64,000 nt of DNA from P52-10 sp041397365 (GCA_041397365.1 JAWKWT010000002.1:124001-188000), one strand, 5' to 3'. Shown: positions 35,077-47,146, counted from the stretch's first letter. Program-made: numbers and translations. The notes: a model not told the origin generated them from the sequence alone.

Positions 35077-35182
35077 TGCGATACTCCGACGAAACTGCGC
35101 CACGGGCCCCCGCTTAACCCGTTGCTTACCATACGAACCAAGGCAACATTGGCGCAGCTTCGTCGATAAAGTCTGAACGCCG

Positions 35183-36169
35183 TCAGACAATTTTTACCAC
35201 GATTCTGCCGCGCACCTGCCCGGCCAGAATCTTCTCGCCTTCGGCGATGACCGCATCCAGCGGAATTTCGCTAGTGATTTCAGCGAGTTTCGACTTGTCG
35301 AGATCGGTGGCGAGGCGCGCCCAGGCGGCTTTTCGTTTTTCGATCGGGGCCATGACCGAATCGATGCCCAAAAGGCACACTCCGCGCAAAATGAACGGCG
35401 CGACCGAGGACGGCAGGTCCATGCCCGCCGCAAGCCCGCAGGCGGCGATGGCCCCGCCATATTTCGTCATCGACAAAAGATTGGCGAGCGTCGTGGAGCC
35501 GACGCTGTCGACGCCGCCGGCCCAGCGCTCCTTGGCGAGCGGCTTCGCCGCACCGGAGAGTTCGGCGCGATCGATGATCTCGGCCGCGCCGAGATGCTTC
35601 AGATATTTCGCCTCCGACGCGCGGCCGGTCGAGGCGATCACATGATAGCCGAGCTTCGACAGCACCGAGATCGCCACCGAGCCGACGCCGCCGGCAGCAC
35701 CGGTGACGACGACGGGTCCGGATTTTGGCGTCAGCCCGTGCCCTTCCAGCGCCAGCACCGACAGCATCGCGGTGTAGCCGGCGGTGCCGATTGCCATCGC
35801 GTCGCGCGTCGACAGGCCGTCCGGCAGCTTCACCAGCCAGTCGCCTTTCACCCGCGCCTTTTCCGCGTATGCGCCGAGAAACGTCTCGCCCATGCCCCAG
35901 CCGTTGCAGACGACCTTGTCGCCCGCCTTCCAGGCCGGATTGGAGGATTGCTCGACGGTGCCTGCGAAGTCGATGCCGGCAATCATCGGGAAGCGGCGGA
36001 CCACCGGCGCCTTGCCGGTCAGCGCAAGACCGTCCTTGTAGTTGAGGGTCGACCACTCGACCTTCACCGTGACGTCGCCGTCCATCAATTCGGCTTCGTC
36101 GAATTGGGTGATGGAAGCGGTGGTGCCCTTGTCGGCCTTGTCGATCCGCAGCGCCTTGAACGTTCCCAC
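35183..36169 (-). CDS. acuI: Acrylyl-CoA reductase (AcuI)/YhdH-family NADPH oxidoreductase
   Basis: A 328-residue medium-chain reductase without zinc. I place the start at a GTG at 36167-36169 with AAGGAGAG a few bases upstream; no ATG fits. Signatures are VEWSTLNYKDGLALTGKAPV, PMIAGIDFAGTVEQSS, VVCNGWGMGETFLGAYAEKA, VVVTGAAGGVGSVAISVLSK (nucleotide fold) and GIDSVMAPIEKRKAAW. This is the YhdH/AcuI pattern that reduces acryloyl-CoA to propionyl-CoA and protects against acrylate. It is alone on its transcript. Confidence 0.88.
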   Translation of the reverse strand: MGTFKALRIDKADKGTTASITQFDEAELMDGDVTVKVEWSTLNYKDGLALTGKAPVVRRFPMIAGIDFAGTVEQSSNPAWKAGDKVVCNGWGMGETFLGAYAEKARVKGDWLVKLPDGLSTRDAMAIGTAGYTAMLSVLALEGHGLTPKSGPVVVTGAAGGVGSVAISVLSKLGYHVIASTGRASEAKYLKHLGAAEIIDRAELSGAAKPLAKERWAGGVDSVGSTTLANLLSMTKYGGAIAACGLAAGMDLPSSVAPFILRGVCLLGIDSVMAPIEKRKAAWARLATDLDKSKLAEITSEIPLDAVIAEGEKILAGQVRGRIVVKIV

Positions 36170-36255
36170 TGATGCTCTCCTTGCTCGCAAAAGATTTTAT
36201 TGCGCGACCCTAGCGGAGCAACACGGCCAACGTAAAGCCGATGTGCTGAGCGGCG

Positions 36256-37512
36256 TTAAGCCGGCTGCGCGGCCGGGCGCACGACCGGCTTCTCGACGAT
36301 CGGCAGATTGATGAGCGCCGAGGCGATGCCGAAGAAGATCGACAGATACCACACCGGCATGTACGAGCCGGTCGCCTCGAACACCACGCCGCCGAGATAG
36401 ACGCCGAGGAATCCGCCGACCTGATGGCTGAAGAACGCGAAGCCATACAGCGTCGCAAGCCAGCGCGTGCCGAACATCAGTGCGACAAGCGCATTGGTTG
36501 GCGGCACGGTGGAAAGCCACGTCAACCCGGTGATGATTCCGAACAGGATCGCCGTCGTCGGTGTGGTCGGAAAGCTGATGAACGCCAGGATCGACAGCGC
36601 CCGCGTCGTGTAGATCGCCGACAGGATATAGCGCTTCGGCACGTAGGTCGCGAGCCAGCCGACGCCGAGCGAGCCTGCGATATTGAACAGTCCGATGGTC
36701 GCGATCACCCAGCCGCCGACCGATGCGGCGAGCCCGCGGTCGAGCAGATAGGCCGGCAGATGCGCCGTGACGAAAGCGAGCTGAAAGCCGCAGGTGAAGA
36801 AGCCCAGCACCAGCAGCACATAGGAGCGATGGCCGAACGCCTCCGAGAGCGCCTGCTTGAAGGACTGATCCTGCACGGGACTTGCCGCACCGCTCGCGGG
36901 CGAAGCGCCCGCCCTCGGCGTCACCAGCGCCAGCGACAGCGGCACGATCAGCAGCATCAGCACCGCGAACACCGTCAGCGCCGCCTGCCAGCCAAAATTG
37001 TCGATCAGCGCCACGCCGAACGGCGCGAACACGAACTGACCGAACGACCCCGACGCCGTTCCGGCCCCGAGTGCCACGCCGCGCCAGTTCTCCGGCACGA
37101 TCTTGGCGAAGGCCGAGACAACCAGATTGAACGAACAGCCCGAGAGGCCGAAGCCGATCAGCACGCCGATGGTCGCATTCAACGCCAGCGGCGAATCCGA
37201 ATAGCGCATCAGCGCGAGACCGAGCGCATACATCAGACCGCCGATGGCGACGACGCGCATCGTGCCGAAACGGTCCGCCAGCGCGCCCGCGATCGGCTGG
37301 CCGATGCCCCAGAGCAGATTCTGAATCGCGAAGGCGAAAGCGAACACGTCGCGCCCCCACGAAAACTCCTTGCTCATCGGCTGCATGAAGAAGCCGAAGG
37401 TCGAACGCGGGCCGAAGGTCAACATCGCGATCGCGCAGCCGCACAGCACGACGACAAGCGGCGTTCGCCAGCCGACACGTCGAGGCTGCGGCGACGTTTC
37501 CTGAAGGGTCAT
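36256..37512 (-). CDS. MFS transporter
   Basis: A 418-residue, 12-helix major facilitator. It reads FGPRSTFGFFMQPMSKEFSW, then the loop 2-3 motif GALADRFGTMRVVAIGGLMY. A central loop with an Ala/Ser/Pro-rich linker (ASPASGAASPVQDQ) and a second half with FFSHQVGGFLGVYLGGVVFE follow. The opening is typical of oxalate/formate or monocarboxylate-like MFS proteins (OFA group), but the substrate is not inferable. Divergent from nadA across 382 bases. Confidence 0.88.
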   Translation of the reverse strand: MTLQETSPQPRRVGWRTPLVVVLCGCAIAMLTFGPRSTFGFFMQPMSKEFSWGRDVFAFAFAIQNLLWGIGQPIAGALADRFGTMRVVAIGGLMYALGLALMRYSDSPLALNATIGVLIGFGLSGCSFNLVVSAFAKIVPENWRGVALGAGTASGSFGQFVFAPFGVALIDNFGWQAALTVFAVLMLLIVPLSLALVTPRAGASPASGAASPVQDQSFKQALSEAFGHRSYVLLVLGFFTCGFQLAFVTAHLPAYLLDRGLAASVGGWVIATIGLFNIAGSLGVGWLATYVPKRYILSAIYTTRALSILAFISFPTTPTTAILFGIITGLTWLSTVPPTNALVALMFGTRWLATLYGFAFFSHQVGGFLGVYLGGVVFEATGSYMPVWYLSIFFGIASALINLPIVEKPVVRPAAQPA

Positions 37513-37894
37513 CTTGGGGACTCCGCGAAACCGGCTTTCATCATGCGGTCAATGGGCCAGCAGCTTATGTGACGACCCGCTCAAATCCATCCCTTCTCCC
37601 GGCGGAAATGCCGCAATGCAGCAATGCAAATCCGGAAGGCAGTCGTTGGATTTTCCTTGGGCAGTCCCTCTGGCGCACCCGTCACGGACATGTTATATTT
37701 CTTTTGCTCGATATGAGAATAAGCATCGGGTGGACGTCGACAGCATTGACGTTCGGGGCGGATACGGGACGCAAGGCTACCAACGTTTTGGAAGTGGGAA
37801 TGCCGGCCCTCTTGGCCGGATCAGTCAGGCCCTAGATATGCTCAAAATGAGTATTATATAGGCCGCACGGAAACCTTGAGGAAGGGATCGCGCC
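37513..37894. other. Intergenic region between the MFS gene and nadA
   Basis: 382 bases without a supported gene. It holds the divergent promoters, an AT-rich patch at 37691-37725, a perfect CCGGCC/GGCCGG hairpin near 37803-37820 and the nad operator palindrome at 37838-37854. Short frames here lack ribosome-binding sites and coding character. Confidence 0.6.
37838..37854. promoter_or_regulatory. Candidate NadQ operator upstream of nadA
   Basis: ATGCTCA, AAA, TGAGTAT forms an inverted repeat with 6 of 7 bases paired, in an otherwise AT-rich island (ATATGCTCAAAATGAGTATT). It lies about 40 bases before the nadA start, and a TATTAT hexamer overlaps its right arm as a possible -10. Placement fits repression of nadABC. 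The NadQ link is inference from the nearby regulator gene and the known nad regulons of alphaproteobacteria. Confidence 0.6.
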
Positions 37895-38992
37895 ATGCCG
37901 ATCACTGACATTTTCGGTCCGGAAGACCTGCCGCACGCACCGGGCTTCGCCCGGCCGCAGCCCTTGTCGCGGCCGTCGCCGCGCGCGTTGCCGATGCCGC
38001 CCGTCGCCTGGACGCCGGAGGTCGAGCGCGAGACAGCGCACCTGTACGAGCGCGTGAAGACGGTCATCCCGCCGGTCGAATGGCCGACGATGGCTCCTTA
38101 CGTAAAGGCGATCAACGACCTGAAAAAGGAACGCAACGCCGTCATCCTGGCGCACAATTACCAGACGCCGGAAATCTTCAACTGTGTCTCCGACATCGTC
38201 GGCGACTCGCTTCAGCTTGCGCGCGAGGCGACCAAGGTCGATGCCGACGTGATCGTCCAGTGCGGCGTTCACTTCATGGCGGAGACGTCGAAGATCCTGA
38301 ACCCGTCGAAGACGGTGCTCATTCCGGATTCGCGCGCCGGCTGTTCGCTGGCGTCGTCGATCACCGGCGAGGACGTGCGGCTCCTGCGCGAAAAATTTCC
38401 GGGCGTGCCGGTGGTGGCTTACGTCAACACCTCGGCCGACGTGAAGGCGGAGGTCGACATCTGCTGCACCTCGTCGAACGCGGTGCAGATCGTCGAGAGC
38501 CTGAACACCGACCGCGTGATTTTCGTGCCCGATCAGTATCTGGCGAAGTACGTCGCTTCGCAGACCAAGGTGAAGATCATCGCCTGGAAGGGCGCGTGCG
38601 AGGTGCATGAGCGCTTCACCGGCGACGAGCTGAAGATGTATCGCGACGCCGATCCGTCGGTGCAGATCATCGCGCATCCGGAGTGCCCGCCGGACGTGAT
38701 CGCGGAAGCCGATTTCACCGGCTCGACCGCGCACATGATCGACTGGGTCCGCAACAGGCGGCCGAAGCGCGTGGTGATGGTCACGGAGTGCTCGATGGCC
38801 GATAACGTGCAGGCGGAATTGCCCGACGTGGAGTTCGTCCGCCCCTGCAATCTGTGCCCGCACATGAAGCGAATCACGCTGCCGAAGATTCTCGACAGCC
38901 TCGTTCACATGCGCGAGGAAATCGTCATCGATCCGATGATCGCCGAGAAGGCGCGGCGCTCGGTCGAACGGATGATTCATCTGAAGAGTTGA
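37895..38992 (+). CDS. nadA: Quinolinate synthase NadA
   Basis: A 365-residue [4Fe-4S] enzyme condensing iminoaspartate with dihydroxyacetone phosphate to quinolinate in de novo NAD synthesis. Visible family blocks are NAVILAHNYQTPEIFNCVSD, VQCGVHFMAETSKILNPSKT, PDSRAGCSLASSITGEDVRL, KGACEVHERFTGDELKMYRD, AHPECPPDVIAEADFTGSTA, and CNLCPHMKRITLPKILDSL with the cluster Cys. GAGGAAGGGA precedes the ATG. It is first in the nadABC cluster. Confidence 0.96.
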   Translation: MPITDIFGPEDLPHAPGFARPQPLSRPSPRALPMPPVAWTPEVERETAHLYERVKTVIPPVEWPTMAPYVKAINDLKKERNAVILAHNYQTPEIFNCVSDIVGDSLQLAREATKVDADVIVQCGVHFMAETSKILNPSKTVLIPDSRAGCSLASSITGEDVRLLREKFPGVPVVAYVNTSADVKAEVDICCTSSNAVQIVESLNTDRVIFVPDQYLAKYVASQTKVKIIAWKGACEVHERFTGDELKMYRDADPSVQIIAHPECPPDVIAEADFTGSTAHMIDWVRNRRPKRVVMVTECSMADNVQAELPDVEFVRPCNLCPHMKRITLPKILDSLVHMREEIVIDPMIAEKARRSVERMIHLKS

Positions 38993-39009
38993 ACGCGGAA
39001 TTGGCGAGC

Positions 39010-39114
39010 CGTCATCCTGAGCAGCGAGGCGCATATGCGCCAAGCCTCGAAGGACGACGCGATGAGCGAGCCATCGTCCTTCGAGGCTCGCTTCGCTCGC
39101 ACCTCAGGGTGACG
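39010..39114. repeat. Intergenic palindrome (GTCATCCTGAG/CTCAGGGTGACG type) inside nadABC
   Basis: GTCATCCTGAGCAGCGAGGC is matched at the far end by GCACCTCAGGGTGACG. Inner arms GCCTCGAAGGACGA and TCGTCCTTCGAGGC pair perfectly over 14 bases. This is the widespread 'CCTTCGAGGC' intergenic repeat of Rhizobiales. It separates nadA from nadB by a large hairpin and could attenuate or process the message. Confidence 0.85.
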
Positions 39115-39125
39115 GAGTTAAGGTC

Positions 39126-40727
39126 ATGCCATCGCTGAATGCTGACCGCGGAACGGTGCAGTCCCTCGACGACATCGTCATCGTCGGCGGCGGCCTTGCC
39201 GGCCTGTTCTGCGCGCTGAAACTCGCGCCGCGCCCCGTCACCGTGATCTCCGCCGCCCCGCTCGGCGAAGGCGCGTCGAGCGCCTGGGCGCAGGGCGGCA
39301 TCGCCGCCGCGGTCGGCGAAGGCGATACGCCCGAAGCGCACGCGGCCGACACGATCGCGGTCGGCGGCGGCCTTGTCGACGAGACGATCGCTCTCGGTCT
39401 CGCGCGCGAGGCCCCTGCCCGCATCAATGACCTGCTCCGCTATGGCGTGCCGTTCGATCGCGATCTCGAAGGCAAGCTCGCGGTCGGACAGGAAGCCGCG
39501 CATTCGGCGCGCCGCATCGTGCATGTGCAGGGCGACCGCGCGGGCGCGGCGATCATCGCCGCCTTGATCCAGGCGGTGCGTGACACGCCGAGCATCCGCG
39601 TGATCGAAGGCTACGTCGCCGAGGCGCTGCTGACCGAGGCCAACGCCGTCTGCGGCCTGCAATTGCGCAAGGCAGACGATTCGCTTGCGCAGCCGCTGAC
39701 GATTCCTGCGCGCGCGGTCGTGCTCGCGACCGGCGGCATCGGCCATCTTTACGCGGTCACCACCAATCCGAAGGAAGCCAGCGGCAGCGGCCTCGCCATC
39801 GCCGCGCGCGCCGGTGCGATCATCGCCGATCCGGAATTCGTGCAATTCCATCCGACCGCGATCATGGTCGGCCGCGATCCCGCCCCGCTCGCCACCGAAG
39901 CGCTGCGCGGCGAAGGCGCAACGCTGGTCAATTCAAAAGGCGAGCGTTTCATGCTGGCGCTGCATCCGCTGGCCGAACTCGCGCCGCGCGACATCGTTGC
40001 ACGCGGCGTGTTCGCTGAAATTTCGGCCGGACGCGGCGCGTTTCTTGATGCGACAAAAGCCGTGGGCGACGCCTTCGCGACTCGATTTCCGACCGTCTAT
40101 GCCAGTTGCATCGCCGGCGGCATCGATCCCGCGCGCCGGCCGATCCCGATCGCGCCGGCGGTCCATTATCACATGGGCGGTGTCGCCGTGGACGCGCGCG
40201 GGCGCAGCTCGATCGACGGCCTGTGGGCCGGCGGCGAAGTCTCCTGCACCGGCGCGCATGGCGCCAACCGACTCGCCTCGAACTCGCTTCTGGAAGCGGT
40301 CGTGTTCGCCGCACGGATCGCCGAGGATATCGACGGGCGTTCGTTCGCCGCCCGCGCGCTCGTGACGGCCGATAGCTTACACAATGGCGCAATGCCGCCA
40401 TCGGCCGAAGCCAGCCTGCGCGCGCTGATGTCCTCGCATGTCGGCGTCATTCGCGACGGCGACGATCTCGCCGACGCCATCGGAACGCTGGCGGCGATGG
40501 AATCCTCGGTCCAGAACATCGCGCTGCGCAACATGGCGACGGCGGCGCTGATCGTCGCCACGGCGGCATGGTCGCGGCGGGAGAGCCGCGGCGCACATTT
40601 CCGCTCGGATTACCCGGCCGAAAATCCGGCGCTCGCCAAGCGCACGACGACGACGCTGCACGCGGCGCGCGAGATCGCCGCTTCGCTGGCCGGCAACGCC
40701 GCGCCGCGCCTTCACGCCACGGTCTGA
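39126..40727 (+). CDS. nadB: L-aspartate oxidase NadB
   Basis: A 533-residue FAD enzyme oxidising L-aspartate to iminoaspartate for NadA. Key segments are DDIVIVGGGLAGLFCALKLA (dinucleotide fold), SSAWAQGGIAAAVGEGDTPE, ARRIVHVQGDRAGAAIIAAL, EFVQFHPTAIMVGRDPAPLA, PAVHYHMGGVAVDARGRSSI and GAHGANRLASNSLLEAVVFA. The C-terminal helical domain carries RGAHFRSDYP. Length is normal. It is followed after nine bases by nadC. Confidence 0.95.
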   Translation: MPSLNADRGTVQSLDDIVIVGGGLAGLFCALKLAPRPVTVISAAPLGEGASSAWAQGGIAAAVGEGDTPEAHAADTIAVGGGLVDETIALGLAREAPARINDLLRYGVPFDRDLEGKLAVGQEAAHSARRIVHVQGDRAGAAIIAALIQAVRDTPSIRVIEGYVAEALLTEANAVCGLQLRKADDSLAQPLTIPARAVVLATGGIGHLYAVTTNPKEASGSGLAIAARAGAIIADPEFVQFHPTAIMVGRDPAPLATEALRGEGATLVNSKGERFMLALHPLAELAPRDIVARGVFAEISAGRGAFLDATKAVGDAFATRFPTVYASCIAGGIDPARRPIPIAPAVHYHMGGVAVDARGRSSIDGLWAGGEVSCTGAHGANRLASNSLLEAVVFAARIAEDIDGRSFAARALVTADSLHNGAMPPSAEASLRALMSSHVGVIRDGDDLADAIGTLAAMESSVQNIALRNMATAALIVATAAWSRRESRGAHFRSDYPAENPALAKRTTTTLHAAREIAASLAGNAAPRLHATV

Positions 40728-40736
40728 CAGGTCCCC

Positions 40737-41615
40737 ATGACGACACCCGCCTCGCTTCTGCATCCCGAAGCCTTTCTGTCGCCGATGGCCGTCGAGGACG
40801 CCGTGCGGCAGGCGCTGAACGAAGATCTCGGCCGCGCCGGCGACGTCACCTCGATCGCGACGATCCCCGAGAATGCGCAGACGCACGCGGTTCTTGTCGC
40901 GCGCCAGGCCGGCGTGATCGCGGGGCTGCCGCTCGCGGTCGAAACCTTTCGGAAATTGTCGCCGGACATCCGCATCGAGGCGCATATGCGCGACGGCGCG
41001 GCGGTGGCGAAGGGCATCCACGTTCTCACCATCAATGGGCCGGCGCGCGCGATCCTCTCCGGCGAACGCACCGCGCTGAACTTCGTCGGCCGCCTGTCGG
41101 GCGTCGCGACGCTGACGGCGAATTACGTGCGCCACACCGCCGGCACCAAGATGCGCATCTGCTGCACGCGAAAAACCACGCCGGGCCTGCGCGCGCTGGA
41201 GAAATACGCCGTCCGCTGCGGCGGCGGCTTCAACCACCGCTTCGGGCTGGATGACGCGATCCTCATCAAGGACAACCACATCGCGGTTGCCGGCGGCGTC
41301 CGCCCTGTGCTGGAACGCGCGCGCGCGCATGCGGGCCATCTGGTGAAGATCGAAATCGAGGTCGATACGCTCGATCAGTTGCGCGAGGTCCTGGACACCG
41401 GGCTTGCCGATGTCGTGCTGCTGGACAACATGGACATTCCGGCGCTGAAGCAGGCAGTAGCGATGAGCGACAAGCGCGTCGTGCTGGAAGTGTCCGGCGG
41501 CGTCACCGAAAGCTCGATCGCTGCGATCGCCGCCACCGGCGTCGACTATGCCTCCTCCGGCGCGCTGACGCATTCGGCACCGAATTTCGACGTGGCGCTG
41601 GATATCGGCGTTTAG
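40737..41615 (+). CDS. nadC: Nicotinate-nucleotide pyrophosphorylase (carboxylating) NadC
   Basis: A 292-residue quinolinate phosphoribosyltransferase, turning quinolinate and PRPP into nicotinate mononucleotide. Visible: ALNEDLGRAGDVTSIATIPE, GERTALNFVGRLSGVATLTA, RICCTRKTTPGLRALEKYAV, RCGGGFNHRFGLDDAILIKD, KIEIEVDTLDQLREVLD, and VLLDNM with EVSGGVTESSIAAIAATGVD. It ends the nad operon. Confidence 0.96.
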   Translation: MTTPASLLHPEAFLSPMAVEDAVRQALNEDLGRAGDVTSIATIPENAQTHAVLVARQAGVIAGLPLAVETFRKLSPDIRIEAHMRDGAAVAKGIHVLTINGPARAILSGERTALNFVGRLSGVATLTANYVRHTAGTKMRICCTRKTTPGLRALEKYAVRCGGGFNHRFGLDDAILIKDNHIAVAGGVRPVLERARAHAGHLVKIEIEVDTLDQLREVLDTGLADVVLLDNMDIPALKQAVAMSDKRVVLEVSGGVTESSIAAIAATGVDYASSGALTHSAPNFDVALDIGV

Positions 41616-41644
41616 CTCGCTGCTCAAACGCGCCGATATTCGTC

Positions 41645-43036
41645 TTACAGCTTCGCGGCGATCTCGGCCGTTTCTTCCGGCGAGCCCCAGGCGGGCACCT
41701 CGCTGCCGTCGCCCCACTGCCTTGGCCGATAGAAGATGTGCAGCCCGGTCTTGGTCAGCTTGCGCATCTCGCGCACCCAGTAAGGCCGCACATAGGTCGC
41801 ATGATAATGCGTCGAGCGATTGACCTCCGGCAGCCACAGCCGGCCGTCGAGCATTTCCTTGGCGATCTTCTTCGCGCGATCCCACTGTTCCTGCTCCGTC
41901 ACCACATCCTTGATGCCGTCGCAGGCAAAGGTGAACTGACACGACAGGTAGCGATGCGAGTTCTGGTAGACGACGCCGCAGACCGTGACCGGATAGTAGC
42001 CGGAGAACGCGCGGTTCACGACCACCTGCGCCACCGCGATCTGGCCGCGCACCGGCTCGCCGCGCGCCTCGAAATAAACCGCCTCGGCCAGACACTTCGC
42101 GCTCTTGGCATAAGTCTTCGCATCGAGCCCGAGCCGCTCGGCCGGGCTCTTCGGCCGCTGCGGCGCGGCGCTCGATTCGCCCTTCGGCGCAAGGCTCGAA
42201 CCTTCCGCGTCGCCGGCGCTCGCAGGCAGTTGCTTCAGATCGGTGTCGGGCTCACCGGGGACGATCAGACGCGGCTCCTCGCCCGGCGTCCAGCTTTCGA
42301 GATTGCCGCTGGAAAGACCCAGCGATGACGAACCGAAATACAGTGTCGAGGTTTGAACCGTGAAGGGGTTCTTCGACGGCGCGGCCGTCTCCGCCGGCAC
42401 CGGCTTCGGATCGAGCGGTGCGTCGGAGCCGATTCCTTTCGACGGATGATATTGCGGCAGTGGCGTCGATTTCAGCGCAGCCTCAAGCTCTGGATCGAGC
42501 GGACCGGCGCTTACCACCTCGGGCGAAGTCTCGTCGAGCGGCTGCGCATGCTCCAGCACCGGTGCAGCCCCCGCCTCGTCCTCGGGAAGAATTTTTTGCG
42601 CAGGTTCGGAGGCCGGGACCGAGACGGGCTGGACCTGCAACCGGTCGCCCTTGGTCGAGAGCCGGTCGCCCTTGTTCGTGCGGTCGACGACAGGAAAATC
42701 GCTCGCCTGCAGCGGCCGCAGAACCTGCCCGAGCGGATCGCGCGCGATCGAGCCGGTGACATCCGCCTCGCCGTACAGGCTTGCCAGATGCAGCGACGGC
42801 ACACGCGGAATCCACGAACCGACCGGGCGCGGAAGACTGAATGTGGCAGCGTGGATCGTGCCGAACGTCGAGGCGATCGCCTGCTTGCGCCAGCTTTCGG
42901 TGACGCCGGGCTGACGCGCGAGCAACGCCGCAATGTCTTGATAACCGATCTCGGTCGGCAGACACGCGAACACGGTGAATGCGAAGCCGAAGGACGCAAT
43001 ATGCGCGCCCTTCGGCCTGTTCTGCAAAACAGACAT
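41645..43036 (-). CDS. SleB-type cell wall hydrolase (Hydrolase_2 domain)
   Basis: A 463-residue envelope protein. An N-terminal hydrophobic stretch (HIASFGFAFTVFACLPTEIG) may act as signal or anchor. A Pro/Ser/Glu-rich disordered middle spans about 110-310. The SleB catalytic domain at about 320-450 reads KCLAEAVYFEARGEPVRGQI, AVAQVVVNRAFSGYYPVTVC, CQFTFACDG, STHYHATYVRPYWVREM and GLHIFYRPRQWG, with the catalytic Glu in EAVYFEARGE. Such proteins cleave peptidoglycan and in non-sporulating alphaproteobacteria probably serve wall turnover. Convergent with nadC. Confidence 0.9.
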   Translation of the reverse strand: MSVLQNRPKGAHIASFGFAFTVFACLPTEIGYQDIAALLARQPGVTESWRKQAIASTFGTIHAATFSLPRPVGSWIPRVPSLHLASLYGEADVTGSIARDPLGQVLRPLQASDFPVVDRTNKGDRLSTKGDRLQVQPVSVPASEPAQKILPEDEAGAAPVLEHAQPLDETSPEVVSAGPLDPELEAALKSTPLPQYHPSKGIGSDAPLDPKPVPAETAAPSKNPFTVQTSTLYFGSSSLGLSSGNLESWTPGEEPRLIVPGEPDTDLKQLPASAGDAEGSSLAPKGESSAAPQRPKSPAERLGLDAKTYAKSAKCLAEAVYFEARGEPVRGQIAVAQVVVNRAFSGYYPVTVCGVVYQNSHRYLSCQFTFACDGIKDVVTEQEQWDRAKKIAKEMLDGRLWLPEVNRSTHYHATYVRPYWVREMRKLTKTGLHIFYRPRQWGDGSEVPAWGSPEETAEIAAKL

Positions 43037-43359
43037 TTACGCCTACGCAACGCTTACGCAACTGATACACACCGATCGCTAAGCGCATTTGCGCGCAATT
43101 CGATCGTGCTCGTTAGTAACTGATTAGAGTTGCGGGGCGGTTAATTGCCGATGCCGCCAAAGCACACGCAAGTTTTGGCGTGAGCGCTCGCGATCACATC
43201 GAAAACGCTGGTGAATCGCGGGCAAATCAACTTGGTAAAAACTCCGTCAACGAAAAAAACGCGCGCATGAGGCATGCGGCGCGTTTCAATTTGCGACAAG
43301 TACGAAAAATTTTTCGCTTCTCCTCCCCCCGCAAGCGGGAGGGGAAGCCGAATGTCTAT
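43037..43359. other. Intergenic region between SleB hydrolase and ppdK genes
   Basis: 323 bases. It holds the upstream region of the hydrolase gene and, at its right end, the ppdK terminator. A plus-strand frame at 43180-43650 overlaps ppdK and lacks coding character. I see no gene or RNA here. Confidence 0.55.
43304..43348 (-). terminator. Probable terminator after ppdK
   Basis: On the minus strand GCTTCCCCTCCCGC, TTGC, and GGGGGGAGGAGAAGC form a GC-rich stem of about 13 pairs with one or two mismatches (43316-43348), followed by GAAAAATTTTT. It sits just after the ppdK stop. Confidence 0.55.
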
Positions 43360-46275
<2,916 letters not shown>

Positions 46276-46402
46276 GGCGTCCGTGACGGTTTGCGGTGTC
46301 GGGAACTGGCAGCCGGTTAGAACACCCTTTTTTGTTGCGGTGCAAGCTCCGAAAGCGGCCAAGCCGCGCAACAGGGTTGTGCGCGGCCAAGAAAGCCGGG
46401 GA

Positions 46403-46546
46403 TCACTTCAAAATGCCCAGCCCCAGGATGCCGACCAGGATCAGGTACAGCGCAACAATATAATTCAGAAGGCGCGGCATGATGAGAATCAGCACGCCGG
46501 CAGCAAGCGCGACGATGGGCTGAAGATTTGTCAGGCTGATGGTCAT
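46403..46546 (-). CDS. DUF3096 small membrane protein
   Basis: A 47-residue protein read from ATG 46544-46546 to TGA 46403-46405. It starts MTISLTNLQPIVALAAGVLI, continues LIMPRLLNYIVALYLILVGI and ends LGLGILK. It is almost entirely two membrane helices and matches the DUF3096 family of tiny inner-membrane proteins. An AGTTCG stretch upstream is a poor ribosome-binding site, but the family match is strong. Function unknown. Confidence 0.8.
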   Translation of the reverse strand: MTISLTNLQPIVALAAGVLILIMPRLLNYIVALYLILVGILGLGILK

Positions 46547-46801
46547 GATCGAACTCCGGCAAAAGCGGTCCAAGGATTTATGCGAATCGCAGCAGTACCG
46601 GAATGCACGATCCGGAACCGGGAGAACAGACGGGTTCCGCAGGACAATGTTCCGCGCTGGATGAAAATTTCAGCCGGCAATCACCTGCAAAAAATCGGAA
46701 CGATGCCGGACGCAGGACATTAGCGAACCGTCAACACGTCGCGAGCATCGCTCTCGACAGAGGCGGGCTCGCGACCCTCGACCAAGCCTGAGGAGCATCC
46801 G

Positions 46802-47146
46802 ATGCGAACTCACATTTTCGCCACAGCCATGATCGGCGCAACCATTGCGCTGGCAAGTCCGGCCGCGGCCCAGTTCAGCGGCACGGTCGGCGTCAGCGGT
46901 CCGACGGTCGGCATCATCGCCGACGATCACATCCCGACCTTCCGACGCTATGTCGTGGAAGAGCGGCTGCCGTCGTTCAGTGTGCCGGATCGCGTGATCG
47001 TCGGCACGACACTGCCTGAAGCCGGTGTCGTCTATTACGACGTGCCTGAACGCTACGGCGCAACCACCTATCGCTACACCGTCGTCAACGATCGAACCGT
47101 GCTGGTCGATCCGCGATCGCGTCGCGTGATGCAGGTAATCGACTAG
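46802..47146 (+). CDS. DUF1236 secreted protein
   Basis: A 114-residue exported protein. The signal peptide MRTHIFATAMIGATIALASP is cleaved near AAA-QF. The DUF1236 domain occupies the C-terminal half: RYVVEERLPSFSVPDRVIVG, TTLPEAGVVYYDVPERYGAT and RYTVVNDRTVLVDPRSRRVM. GAGGAG lies seven bases before the ATG. It is an intact relative of the broken gene at 6514-6900. The family is common in Bradyrhizobiaceae, periplasmic, function unknown. Confidence 0.9.
   Translation: MRTHIFATAMIGATIALASPAAAQFSGTVGVSGPTVGIIADDHIPTFRRYVVEERLPSFSVPDRVIVGTTLPEAGVVYYDVPERYGATTYRYTVVNDRTVLVDPRSRRVMQVID

Noticed and set aside
33540..35141. A 533-residue open frame across two exported proteins
   Set aside because: Its first half reads out of frame through the neighbouring gene. 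Two separate signal peptides are visible at 34432 and 35076.
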